Shown piece after piece: positions 26,968 to 35,520 of a stretch of 64,000 bases of DNA; positions within the stretch are counted from its first letter, which is position 1; each line of letters opens with the position of its first letter. The notes under the pieces were generated by a model. That model saw nothing but the letters and a program-made list of their open reading frames with translations. It searched no databases and was not told the origin of the DNA. A program made the position numbers and the translations under genes. Origin of the DNA: Akkermansiaceae bacterium (GTDB taxonomy: Bacteria > Verrucomicrobiota > Verrucomicrobiia > Verrucomicrobiales > Akkermansiaceae); the NCBI GenBank assembly GCA_024233115.1, contig JACKQB010000002.1, positions 744,001 to 808,000 of the forward strand. The letters run 5' to 3'.

Positions 26968-29601
26968 CTAATAGTTGAAACGTATCGTGAACTCAGTAAA
27001 TTTACCTACTTCTGATTCCAGGTTGATCGTCGCTTTGTGTTGTTTGAGAATTCGGTGGCAAATGCTCAACCCCAGCCCCATGCCTTCACCTACATCGTTT
27101 TTGGTGAAAAACGGCTCATAAATCCGGTCGATGTCCTCTTCCTTGATACCACAACCGTTGTCGCGCAGGGTCACCAACACACCACCGTCAGCATCCACAC
27201 TTGCCCGAAGGCTGATTTTCCCGTCAAACGGGCCGTAATCCGCACGTTTCACTTCGATTGCCCGGGCCGCGTTCTGGAGTAAGTTGACAAAGAGTTGGCA
27301 TAGCTGGCCCTCATTCCCCTCGACTTCCAGAGCGGGATCGATCTCGGCGGCAAATTCAATACCCGATAACGCTGAACTGGTCAGCCTCCTTGCGCTTTCG
27401 ACGATTTCCGATAGGTTTTGCTCCCTCATCAAGGCGGCATCCCCGCGGGTAAATGATCTCAGATCGCTGACAATTCCGATTACGCGCTGAACCCCTTCCT
27501 GGGCATCCTCCAAGACATCCAGGAAATCCTCCCGTTCATCCTCGGGAAGCCCCTCTTTGAATGTTTTCAGGGCATGGAGCGCTGTTTTGGTGTAATTAAG
27601 GGGGTTGTTCACCTCGTGTACAATGCCTGCGCTCATGCGCCCGAGCGATGACAGCTTCTCTGTCTGGACCAAGAGGCTCTCCTGCTCCTTGAGCTGGCCA
27701 TAGGCCAATTCCAACTGCACATGGTTCTCGGCGAGTTGCACCTCAAACTCACTGCTGTCGAGCAGGCTTTTAGCCCTCACACTCAGTTCCACGGTCGAAA
27801 AGGGTTTCGATATAAAGTCGTTGACCCCCGCCTCGAGGGCCTCCAGTCGAGGAGACTCACTGGCCTGGGCAGTAATCAGGATGATGGGGACACGCGCCAG
27901 CTCATCGCTTTCCCGGATTCTCCGGGTCACTTCTATCCCGTCCATCCCAGGCATCATCAGATCCAAAATAATGAGATCCGGCCTGGTCGACAATGCCAGC
28001 TCCCATGCCTCCGTGCCGTCACTCGCTTGCACCAGCTCATAATCAACCAACTGGCGTACGATGAACTTCCTCATCGCCTCCTCGTCATCCGCAACGAGGA
28101 CACGTTTCTTTTTCCTCCGGGAGCCATCACCGGTAGCCAGTGTATCCGGCCCGGTATCAGCCAGATCATTTTCTACCGTGTCTCTGGCCACTTTGTGGTC
28201 GGTTCTGATCCGGGCCTGCTCATTAAACTTCTCCAACACATCCGCGGTGCGCGCCTCTATCCCGGGCTCATCAGCTCCCTCAGGTGGCTCGGGTGCTGGA
28301 ATCCGCACAGTGAATGTAGTCCCCTTCCCCAACTGGGATTCGACCTGAACATCCCCCCCCATGCTTTCGGTTAGGCTCTTTACCAGGGACAAGCCGATAC
28401 CTGCCCCACGGTGTTTACGTCTGGCCGACATGTCAGCCTGCCAAAACCGCACAAAAACATTGGCGACATCCTCCTCGCTCATGCCTTCACCGGTATCGGC
28501 TACGGAAAGCACCAGGTCATCCTCAAGAATATCGGCAGACAAGGCAATTGCCCCCCCCTTGGCCGTGAATTTTACGGCGTTCACAGCGAGGTTCAGGATG
28601 ATTTTTTCAAGTCGATCACGGTCAAGCCACACTGTTTTCCGGTCGACGGCATTGCAGTGGCAGGAAATATTAATCCCCTTTAGCTCGGCGATCGGTTTCA
28701 GGTTGGATGTCAGCCCGCTGATGAAATCGTCCACCTGGACCGACTCAGGCCGTGGTGGCGACTCCCCGCTGTCTAGTTTCACCAAGTCCAGAATATCGTT
28801 GATCAAGCGGAGCAAGCGGTAGCCGTTGTCCTCAATCGTATCCAGATGTTCTTCCAGAATCGGGTCGCCATGGATTTTTTTACTCGCCCGCAGGTTCTCC
28901 GTAGGACCTAGAATCAAGGTCAAAGGAGTTCTCAACTCATGGCTGAGATTGGCAAAAAACCGTGATTTTGTTTCATCCATCGCCCGCAGCTGCTGATTGG
29001 TGTTCTCCAGTTTTTCGTTGGCATCAGCCACCTCCCTCGTCAGGCAAAACTCACGGAAGCGACCTTGATTGTAGAAATAAGTTCCGGTGCTCGCGATTGC
29101 CCCCGTTACAAAAATAAAGTAACTCGGAATAAAGGCATCCCCCCAATCACTGCCGTACGAAAACAATGCCCATGCATAAGTCAGCAAGCACAGCGCCACG
29201 TTGATCGCGCTGTCAAAGGTACTCCACCGTAATAGTAATGTGGCACCCACCAACACCAGATTAAGACCACCGTAGTATGGAGACAGTGCCCCCTCGGTCT
29301 GGTAGATCATGTAGGAAATCGATGCCAAAGGCAAGATGGCGATCGTGTGGATGACCAGTCGGGTCAGGATAACACTGGCAACAATCCTAACAAGAAAACC
29401 AAGAACCACAAGCAGCACCGCAGTGATAAGGCGGTTAAAAAAAATATCCCTCACCATATCGGGATAAACGACCATATCCAAGGTCACACCGACGAGCATG
29501 AAAACGGCACCAAATACAGCCGCCTGCTGGCAATTCAGCTTTTTTGATTGCTCCTCAGACGCCCTGAAGAGCTCTCTTAAGCTCTGCGTAGATCTCGTCA
29601 T
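26968..29601 (-). CDS. Hybrid membrane histidine kinase with two kinase modules and a central receiver (PhcS-like)
   Basis: 877 aa. Residues about 25-180 contain about six hydrophobic helices and no obvious periplasmic sensor domain, so a membrane-soluble ligand is plausible. First module: H-box LSHELRTPLTL (about 225) with an HATPase (NLAVNAVKFTA; DTGEGMSEED; GAGIGLSLVKSL). Receiver: about 490-605 (VADDEEAM, phospho-Asp in ILDLMMPGMDG, Lys in ISKPFS). Second module: H-box IVHEVNNPLNYT (about 650) with HATPase (NLLQNAARAIE; DNGCGIKEED; GMGLGLSICHR). The ATG overlaps the methyltransferase stop by one base (TAATG), so synthesis is coupled. It likely phosphorylates the regulator encoded next. 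Confidence 0.9.
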   Translation of the reverse strand: MTRSTQSLRELFRASEEQSKKLNCQQAAVFGAVFMLVGVTLDMVVYPDMVRDIFFNRLITAVLLVVLGFLVRIVASVILTRLVIHTIAILPLASISYMIYQTEGALSPYYGGLNLVLVGATLLLRWSTFDSAINVALCLLTYAWALFSYGSDWGDAFIPSYFIFVTGAIASTGTYFYNQGRFREFCLTREVADANEKLENTNQQLRAMDETKSRFFANLSHELRTPLTLILGPTENLRASKKIHGDPILEEHLDTIEDNGYRLLRLINDILDLVKLDSGESPPRPESVQVDDFISGLTSNLKPIAELKGINISCHCNAVDRKTVWLDRDRLEKIILNLAVNAVKFTAKGGAIALSADILEDDLVLSVADTGEGMSEEDVANVFVRFWQADMSARRKHRGAGIGLSLVKSLTESMGGDVQVESQLGKGTTFTVRIPAPEPPEGADEPGIEARTADVLEKFNEQARIRTDHKVARDTVENDLADTGPDTLATGDGSRRKKKRVLVADDEEAMRKFIVRQLVDYELVQASDGTEAWELALSTRPDLIILDLMMPGMDGIEVTRRIRESDELARVPIILITAQASESPRLEALEAGVNDFISKPFSTVELSVRAKSLLDSSEFEVQLAENHVQLELAYGQLKEQESLLVQTEKLSSLGRMSAGIVHEVNNPLNYTKTALHALKTFKEGLPEDEREDFLDVLEDAQEGVQRVIGIVSDLRSFTRGDAALMREQNLSEIVESARRLTSSALSGIEFAAEIDPALEVEGNEGQLCQLFVNLLQNAARAIEVKRADYGPFDGKISLRASVDADGGVLVTLRDNGCGIKEEDIDRIYEPFFTKNDVGEGMGLGLSICHRILKQHKATINLESEVGKFTEFTIRFNY

Positions 29602-31067
29602 TACATAATCTGACTAGCTATCCCCGCAGGAGTGATAAACGGCTCCATCGGCACCTTGCGTATTTCCAAAAACAGATTGACACCAGTGGGGTCCCTTTTC
29701 AGGTCTGTCTGTAAAACAGTTCCATCCAGCGGTATGAGATCAAGCATTTCCCAGTCGTTCCGGTAGACAAGGTTCCACTCCACGACGTATTCCATCCAGC
29801 CGATGCGTGGGTTGGTCGATGCGACATTGGTGGCGATCACCAGGCCATGTGGACGAAGCAGCTTGGTGAAAAGTTCGACAAGTTTTTTACACACCTTCTG
29901 CGACAGGTAGTCAAATAGACCCGCGCAGTAGACCATATCGTAGGATTCCCACTCCATATCGACGTCCCCCCGGCTCGCCTGCTTGAGCAGCTGGTGGACC
30001 GAACGCTCGATCATCTTGAGTTCGCAGTTCCGTCCCATTTTCAACTTGATATCAGACAACAAGCCTTCCGTGTAATCGAGGGTCTCACGGTTGAAGTCCA
30101 GCAAGGTGAAATCACATTGGTCACTGATTTCCTCGTTCTGGATCAACCGCTGTAATTCCTGGGCCGGGCCGCAGCCAAGGTTAAGCACCTTCAGCCTGCG
30201 ACCATTTCCAACAACCCTCTCCGCCTCCCCCTTGATCGTTTGCACCAGATATTCAATCCGGTTCCGGTGCGCTTGCACAGGATCGATACTCAAAAACACC
30301 TTGTTCAGCATCTTGGCAAAAAGCGAGCTGCCCTCATACGGGTCCCGAAGCATCATATTCACCATTTCGTAATCCCCCGCATAACCGAGAGGTTTGGTGA
30401 ACGCCCGGTAGGCGAAGGGAGAACACAACATCAATGGATGCATTTGCCTTCTGACATAAAACTTGTGCGCCGGCTGGTCGGTGACGGCCACACCACGCGT
30501 AGACGCCTCAAAGCTCCCCATCAAGGGATTGAGTTCCTCCACCATACGCCCCTCGATTTCCGAGATGACCTGCCGTTCAAGACCTAGTTTGTCCTGGGTA
30601 TCCTTGGACCGTATCCCCAGATCGATTTGTTCAAGCCAGCGCTTCATCCCGATCATCAGGTTCTGCATGTCGGCCACATTCAGCTTGAAATCCGACGACA
30701 CGTGATGGGCCCGTTTCCAGTCGTCAACAAACCCCTCGAACTGCGTCACCAGGTTCCCCTTACCATCCGGGCTGGCAAGAAAATCAACTTCTTTCCAGCC
30801 GTTGCCAAGAGTGGCTTCACAGACGAGCAGCACGCCCGTATTGACGATATTCGAGACCACCGCCTCGCCCTCGTAGATCAGGCGACCATTCAGCCTGATT
30901 CTGAATTCCTTCAGCACCTCGGAGAGCTGAACGCTGCTATACGGGTTGTATATCTCAAAAGAGATCGTGTAACGACGCATCCTGAGAATGTTGGCACTCA
31001 GGCCAAAACCCTGGCTGTTCTCGAATTTGACACTGTTATTTGTGGGAACCGTTGTTGTCTTTGACAT
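29601..31067 (-). CDS. SAM-dependent methyltransferase of the 3-OH-PAME synthesis (PhcB-like) family
   Basis: 488 aa, soluble. An N-terminal PilZ-like beta domain (about 1-110) precedes a helical region, then the block KPLGYAGDYEMVNMML (about 235), which I recognise from proteins annotated as extracellular factor (3-hydroxypalmitate methyl ester) biosynthesis enzymes. A Rossmann methyltransferase domain follows, with motif I LNLGCGPAQEL (about 305) and acidic loop DFTLLDFNRET. The established role of the family member PhcB is methylation of a 3-hydroxy fatty acid to make a quorum signal; transfer of that role to this protein is inference. It is the first gene of the five-gene operon. ATG 31067 (MSKTTTV) is preferred over 31127. 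Confidence 0.75.
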   Translation of the reverse strand: MSKTTTVPTNNSVKFENSQGFGLSANILRMRRYTISFEIYNPYSSVQLSEVLKEFRIRLNGRLIYEGEAVVSNIVNTGVLLVCEATLGNGWKEVDFLASPDGKGNLVTQFEGFVDDWKRAHHVSSDFKLNVADMQNLMIGMKRWLEQIDLGIRSKDTQDKLGLERQVISEIEGRMVEELNPLMGSFEASTRGVAVTDQPAHKFYVRRQMHPLMLCSPFAYRAFTKPLGYAGDYEMVNMMLRDPYEGSSLFAKMLNKVFLSIDPVQAHRNRIEYLVQTIKGEAERVVGNGRRLKVLNLGCGPAQELQRLIQNEEISDQCDFTLLDFNRETLDYTEGLLSDIKLKMGRNCELKMIERSVHQLLKQASRGDVDMEWESYDMVYCAGLFDYLSQKVCKKLVELFTKLLRPHGLVIATNVASTNPRIGWMEYVVEWNLVYRNDWEMLDLIPLDGTVLQTDLKRDPTGVNLFLEIRKVPMEPFITPAGIASQIM

Positions 31068-31297
31068 ACTGATGAGGGGAAAACAAACACAACCCAAGCC
31101 ATCGCCGCATATTAAAAATAATACCACGACTACACACTGACTAGAAAATCATGTTCGAATTAGGTGACATATCGCATAAAAAAGGTGAGAATTACAGAAA
31201 AATTAACCTAACATCAAAAAAAAACGTGCCAACGGCAAGTTCGTGGGGTAGTTTGCGGCGGTAAAGTTGCCCCTGCTTTATCCTAGAAAGTCCATTC
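31068..31297. promoter_or_regulatory. AT-rich divergent promoter region of the PhcB-like operon
   Basis: 230 bases between the methyltransferase gene and the divergent AraC-type gene. The part at about 31100-31220 is clearly richer in A/T than its surroundings. It must carry both promoters and is the natural binding site for the adjacent AraC-type protein. No certain -10/-35 or repeated operator could be read. Confidence 0.4.
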
Positions 31298-31687
31298 ATG
31301 CCACTACCAGCCCAACCAGCTATGAGCAGACCAGCCACACCAACACCCTTTTACCGCCAGGGCGACCGCATTTTTGACAAGTCGGGGGTCGACCTCCTCC
31401 AGCTTGCCGAGCAGAACAATTTCAATGTCAAGAAAGTGGCGGCGGAGCTCGGTTTCACGGTGATCCAGCTACAACGTCACGTTGAGGCTGCCATTGGGCT
31501 CAAACCCAAGGACCTGTTCTGCAATCACCGCGCCTTGCTCGCCAAAAGGATGATTACCGAGAAGGTCAACCTACACGAGATCAGCGAGAAACTCGGCTAC
31601 CTCTACTACAGCCATTTCTGTACCGATATCAAAAAGTTCTATGGGATCTCTCCCAAGCAACTTGAGAAAAAACTCCGTCCGGAGTAG
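31298..31687 (+). CDS. Small AraC-type DNA-binding protein
   Basis: 129 aa. Residues about 30-128 form the paired helix-turn-helix of AraC/XylS regulators: first HTH KKVAAELGFTVIQLQRHV, second HEISEKLGYLYYSHFCTDIKKFYGISPKQL. There is no ligand-binding domain, so it must respond through a partner or act constitutively. It is divergent from the methyltransferase-sensor operon across 230 bases and is the best candidate for its regulator. Start ATG 31298, with ATG 31322 as an alternative. It ends 12 bases before the convergent esterase gene. Confidence 0.82.
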   Translation: MPLPAQPAMSRPATPTPFYRQGDRIFDKSGVDLLQLAEQNNFNVKKVAAELGFTVIQLQRHVEAAIGLKPKDLFCNHRALLAKRMITEKVNLHEISEKLGYLYYSHFCTDIKKFYGISPKQLEKKLRPE

Positions 31688-31699
31688 ACCGCTGCGCCA

Positions 31700-32872
31700 T
31701 CACCTGATCAACGGATTGCCAGGAATACGGCGTTTGTTTTCAGGCAGCTTGGGTTCAACCGGAGCAAAGGGGTCCTTGTTGCCCTTCTTCTCCTTCGCCA
31801 AGGCGTCCTGCTCCTTATACTGATGGTAAAGTTGCTGGGTCCTCTTGTGATCATGACGAGCCAACACGGCTTGCCGGGCATGGGGCGCCTTTAGGATCAG
31901 GTTCTGATAGGCTAGATTGATTTTCGCCATCCCCAAAACCGTCTTCTCGTTGAGCTCTTGAAAGAGAAGCTTCCGATGCCAGCTGAAAAATGCTGCTTCG
32001 GTCTTGATCGGATCATTCGCCTCAAGTGCCGCCGTTTTCCCGATCAATGATTCAATCCACACATCGCCTAACAAATAACTATAGGGATACTCCTTGAGTT
32101 GCTTCAGCCTCATCCACTTGGCGTAGGCATCCAGTTTCTCCGCCTCGGCCAGTTCCCCCCGCATCTCCTTTTCAGCGACAGCTCGCAACTTGTCTGCAGG
32201 ATGAACACGCATGGCAAACCACTGCTGGAGCGCCGTCGACCCCTCCTTGGGAAAGACATGGGCAATTCCCTGCCAGGTCTCGAAGGTTGGTTGGGCACCT
32301 GTCGACCTATGGTAAAGCAGGGCCCTCAGACTGAAAGGATAGTTGTCATCCAGTCTCCCGACTCCGATATACACGGGTTTGCCGGTCCCGCGTGCCGATG
32401 AACCACGACCGCTGTTGTTTGCGCGGTACAAATGCCCTGCGCAGAGAATCGCACCACCTGCCAGAGTGGGTTCAGCCTGAAGTAGCAGATCGGCAATCCA
32501 GCCCCCCTTGGAAATACCTGCGACGTAGCAGCGCTTCTGGTCAAGCCCCCGCTTCTCGGCCAGATTCCTCCTCACCGATCGTAGCAGGGTCAGTTCCTTT
32601 GCAAGCGCCTCAGCCGTGTAGGTGAATTTCCCTTGCTGGTAATAGGCCATGCCCACCACGATCCATTCCCGGCCATCGACATGGTTCCGTATCAACGACG
32701 TATCCGGCTGTCCATCTGTCCCGGGGTAATAAAAAACCGCCGGGTATTTTTTCGCAGGATCATAGTCATCGGGCAGCTCAACCTTGATCCGGTGCTCCAA
32801 ATCCGGGAAACCTAGTTCCACGGTTTTCGCAAACCCGGCCATGGGCATCAACAGGAGTAGGAGTAGTCTCAT
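31700..32872 (-). CDS. Secreted alpha/beta-hydrolase (esterase-like)
   Basis: 390 aa from ATG 32872, with a signal peptide (MRLLLLLLMPMAGFA). The fold is an esterase/PHB-depolymerase-like alpha/beta hydrolase: FYYPGTDG near the oxyanion strand, nucleophile elbow GISKGGW (Ser about residue 127), a likely Asp in GRLDDNYPF and a His in GIAHVFP. The C-terminal 160 residues are helical and Lys-rich (ending NKRRIPGNPLIR) without a recognised domain. It is exported to the periplasm; the substrate is unknown. The longer start at 32920 would spoil the signal peptide. Confidence 0.75.
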   Translation of the reverse strand: MRLLLLLLMPMAGFAKTVELGFPDLEHRIKVELPDDYDPAKKYPAVFYYPGTDGQPDTSLIRNHVDGREWIVVGMAYYQQGKFTYTAEALAKELTLLRSVRRNLAEKRGLDQKRCYVAGISKGGWIADLLLQAEPTLAGGAILCAGHLYRANNSGRGSSARGTGKPVYIGVGRLDDNYPFSLRALLYHRSTGAQPTFETWQGIAHVFPKEGSTALQQWFAMRVHPADKLRAVAEKEMRGELAEAEKLDAYAKWMRLKQLKEYPYSYLLGDVWIESLIGKTAALEANDPIKTEAAFFSWHRKLLFQELNEKTVLGMAKINLAYQNLILKAPHARQAVLARHDHKRTQQLYHQYKEQDALAKEKKGNKDPFAPVEPKLPENKRRIPGNPLIR

Positions 32873-32967
32873 GGTGCCACTGTGCCACAAATACCGTAGG
32901 ATGCACGCACAGACTGCCACAGTCGATCCCCCCTCTTGAGCGATCGGGCAAGATAGACCTGCACCAC

Positions 32968-34353
32968 CTAGCCAAGGCGCGTCATCGCTACATTCGCCAG
33001 ACTCAAGACGAGGAAAAATCCACTCATGTCTGTACAGGTGGTCAGGATCGGCCCCGAGGCCAGGGCCGGGTCCACCTTGAATTTCTTGAGTAACAGCGGC
33101 ACCAGACCGCCTATGACCACGGAGAGGATGGTGTTCAGCATCAACGCGCCGCCTATGACCAGACCGAGAAAAACATTCCCCTTCCAGAACGCCGCCAATG
33201 ACCCGAGAACTACGCCTAGAACCACGCCGTTATTCAACCCCAGCCAAACCTCCTTGAGTAAAACGCGCAGATAATCGCGTGGCTGGATGATACCCAGTGT
33301 CAACTCGCGGATACTGACCGCGACCGCCTGGTTACCGGAACAACCACTCATATCGGAGACCATCGGCAGGAACACAGCCAGCGCTATCACCGCCTGCAAG
33401 GTGTCCTCGTAACTAGCTATGATACTTGCCGCCAGCAGGTTGAGTAGAATGTTTGGCCCCAGCCAGGCAAGCCGCCTCACACAACGCTCTCTCAGCGGCA
33501 TGCTCCGTAGTTCTTCACCACCAACAATACCGCTCGATTTCAAATAATCCTCGGTCTGCACTTCGGACAGTGCCTCATTGACCGCGACTCGTGAAACAAT
33601 ACCCTTGAGATGGCCGGTATCATCCACCACGGGGAAGGCGAGGTAGTTTTTACTCTCAAAAAGATCCTGCAGCTCTTCCAACCCGGTATCAACCGTTGTC
33701 GCCACGGGGTTGGGGATCATCAGTTCTCCAATGCTTCGACTGCGGCGCCCCAGTACCAAGTCGCGCAGTGCCAGCACCCCTGTCAGCTGCATACCTTCGC
33801 TGGTGACATAAAAATACTGCACTTCATCGTCCGAGTATTCCTCGGCGTTATTACCCAACTCGGCAAGCACATCGGCCACTGTGGCGGTTTCTGGAAATGA
33901 CACCACGTGATCCGACATCAGGCCACCTGCACTGTTCCATTCATACCCGGCCCGCTCGCGCAGCTCTTTCGATTCCTCATGATCATCGATTTCCGCCAGA
34001 ATTGCTTCCGACCTCCGCACATCGAGTTCCCGCAGCAGGTCACCACTGAGGTCGGCGGGCAGCTCCTCAAGCACATCCGCCGCCAGATCCGCCTGCATCT
34101 CCTCAAGCATCTCAACCGCTTGCGCCTCCGCTAGGTTTTCAATCAATTCCGCCGTCTCTCCCACCGGCAGCAAACGACAAAGACGCTCGCGGTCATCGAT
34201 TCCGAGCTGACTGACAATGCGTCGCTGGTCGTCAGCCGTCGCGGAATTCAGTATCTCCAGGGCGCTATCCAGGTCGTTGCCTTCGATGGCATCAACGAGT
34301 CGTTTCCAGCGTGCGGGCAGTTCGATAGCCTCGGTAGGGGGTTCTTCAATCAT
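32968..34353 (-). CDS. mgtE: Magnesium transporter MgtE
   Basis: Mg2+-gated channel-like transporter, 461 aa. An N-terminal helical superfamily domain (residues about 20-135; MLEEMQADLAADVLEELPADL) is followed by a CBS pair (about 145-270; SDHVVSFPE, IPNPVATTVDTGLEELQ, AFPVVDDTGHLKGIV). A connecting helix and five membrane helices follow from about 305 to the end, including SDMSGCSGNQ and TDMSGFFLVLSLA in the pore region. No riboswitch is evident in the 212-base gap upstream (34354-34565). Confidence 0.95.
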   Translation of the reverse strand: MIEEPPTEAIELPARWKRLVDAIEGNDLDSALEILNSATADDQRRIVSQLGIDDRERLCRLLPVGETAELIENLAEAQAVEMLEEMQADLAADVLEELPADLSGDLLRELDVRRSEAILAEIDDHEESKELRERAGYEWNSAGGLMSDHVVSFPETATVADVLAELGNNAEEYSDDEVQYFYVTSEGMQLTGVLALRDLVLGRRSRSIGELMIPNPVATTVDTGLEELQDLFESKNYLAFPVVDDTGHLKGIVSRVAVNEALSEVQTEDYLKSSGIVGGEELRSMPLRERCVRRLAWLGPNILLNLLAASIIASYEDTLQAVIALAVFLPMVSDMSGCSGNQAVAVSIRELTLGIIQPRDYLRVLLKEVWLGLNNGVVLGVVLGSLAAFWKGNVFLGLVIGGALMLNTILSVVIGGLVPLLLKKFKVDPALASGPILTTCTDMSGFFLVLSLANVAMTRLG

Positions 34354-34565
34354 GGTGCGGTGCGATGAAGGAAATAACTACACGGATTCGGCACGATTGC
34401 ACCCAAAGAAATCAACTTGAGGCCCGCCGTGTGGAGGATTCATTCCCGCTCATCCAAACGAATACCAGGTCCATTGACGGCAAACAGGACACATTTCCAG
34501 TATGTTTGGTGCCACCATCGAAGATCTGCTCGCCTATATCCCGACGATGAAGTAAGGGTGGTTGC

Positions 34566-35513
34566 ATGCAGAACATCACCTTCCTTGATGCCTCATCACT
34601 CGGCGGGATCGACCTCCGCCCGCTTGCGGAATTCGGCAAACTGAGACTCCACCCAACAACCGCTGCGGAGGAAACGGCTGCCAGACTCAAAGACGCAACC
34701 ATTGCCATCACAAACAAAGTGGTCATCCATGCAGATGCCATCGCCTCGGCGAGCCAGCTCAAACTGATTTGCGTGGCGGCGACAGGGACCAATTGTATCG
34801 ATCTCAAAGCTGCGCATTCAGCAGGCATTCCCGTGTGTAACGTCGCGGGCTATTCCACGGCCGGCGTCACCCAGCACACCATCGGGCTGCTGGTCAACCT
34901 GGCCACCAACATGCACCGTTATACGCATGAAGCTTCGCAGTGGGCCGACTCCCCTATTTTCACCCGACTTGACTATCCGATGATCGATCTGGCAGGAAAA
35001 ACACTCGGCGTCGTAGGGCTTGGCACCATTGGAAAATCGGTCGCCACTGCCGCCACTGCCCTCGGCATGCATGTCATCGCCCTGGCACGTGAAGGAGCTT
35101 CACCCGATGGAGAAATACCCCGCGTTCCAAGAGAGGCATTTTTTGCCCAGGCCGATGCCGTCTCACTGCACTGTCCACTCACACCGGAAACCTATCAGAT
35201 GATCAACAAGGATACACTTCGTCTGATGAAACCCTCGGCCTTTCTCATCAACACCGGACGTGGTGATCTCGTGCATGAACATGACTTGGCGGATGCATTG
35301 AACAACGGCACCATCGCCGGAGCCGGGCTGGATGTCCTGACAACCGAGCCGCCAGCAAAAGACCATGTTTTGTTAGAGCCAACCATCCCGAACCTGCTCA
35401 TCACCCCGCATACCGCCTGGGCCTCCATCGAGTCACGACGACGGCTGCTCGATGGCCTCGTCGATAACATCAAAGGCCACCTCGCCGGCAACACGCCAAA
35501 CCTGGTTACTTGA
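34566..35513 (+). CDS. D-2-hydroxyacid dehydrogenase (glycerate/hydroxypyruvate reductase-like)
   Basis: NAD(P)-dependent reductase, 315 aa. The Rossmann fingerprint is VVGLGTIGKS (about 146). The catalytic Arg is in NTGRGDLV (about 230), the Glu in LDVLTTEPP and the His in TPHTAW (about 280), the family triad. The N-terminal substrate domain includes CVAATGTNCIDL. Glycerate dehydrogenase is the closest reading; phosphoglycerate or lactate dehydrogenase are less likely given the lack of an ACT domain. The sialidase gene follows after 7 bases, so they may be co-transcribed although no shared pathway is obvious. Confidence 0.88.
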   Translation: MQNITFLDASSLGGIDLRPLAEFGKLRLHPTTAAEETAARLKDATIAITNKVVIHADAIASASQLKLICVAATGTNCIDLKAAHSAGIPVCNVAGYSTAGVTQHTIGLLVNLATNMHRYTHEASQWADSPIFTRLDYPMIDLAGKTLGVVGLGTIGKSVATAATALGMHVIALAREGASPDGEIPRVPREAFFAQADAVSLHCPLTPETYQMINKDTLRLMKPSAFLINTGRGDLVHEHDLADALNNGTIAGAGLDVLTTEPPAKDHVLLEPTIPNLLITPHTAWASIESRRRLLDGLVDNIKGHLAGNTPNLVT

Positions 35514-35520
35514 CAACTTT

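Noticed and set aside
27721..28374. 217-codon plus-strand open frame antisense to the hybrid kinase
   Set aside because: Lies wholly within the kinase receiver and HATPase coding sequence on the other strand and has no domain character.
31135..31165. GTTCGAATT resembling a tRNA T-loop
   Set aside because: No acceptor or anticodon stem could be built around it.
31205..31245. Sigma-54-like TTGGCACG on the minus strand upstream of the methyltransferase
   Set aside because: The GG of the -24 box is present but no GC follows at the -12 position; a poly-T run lies there instead.
34502..34555. 17-codon frame (MFGATIEDLLAYIPTMK) before the dehydrogenase gene
   Set aside because: Too short and without a clear ribosome binding site or conservation evidence.
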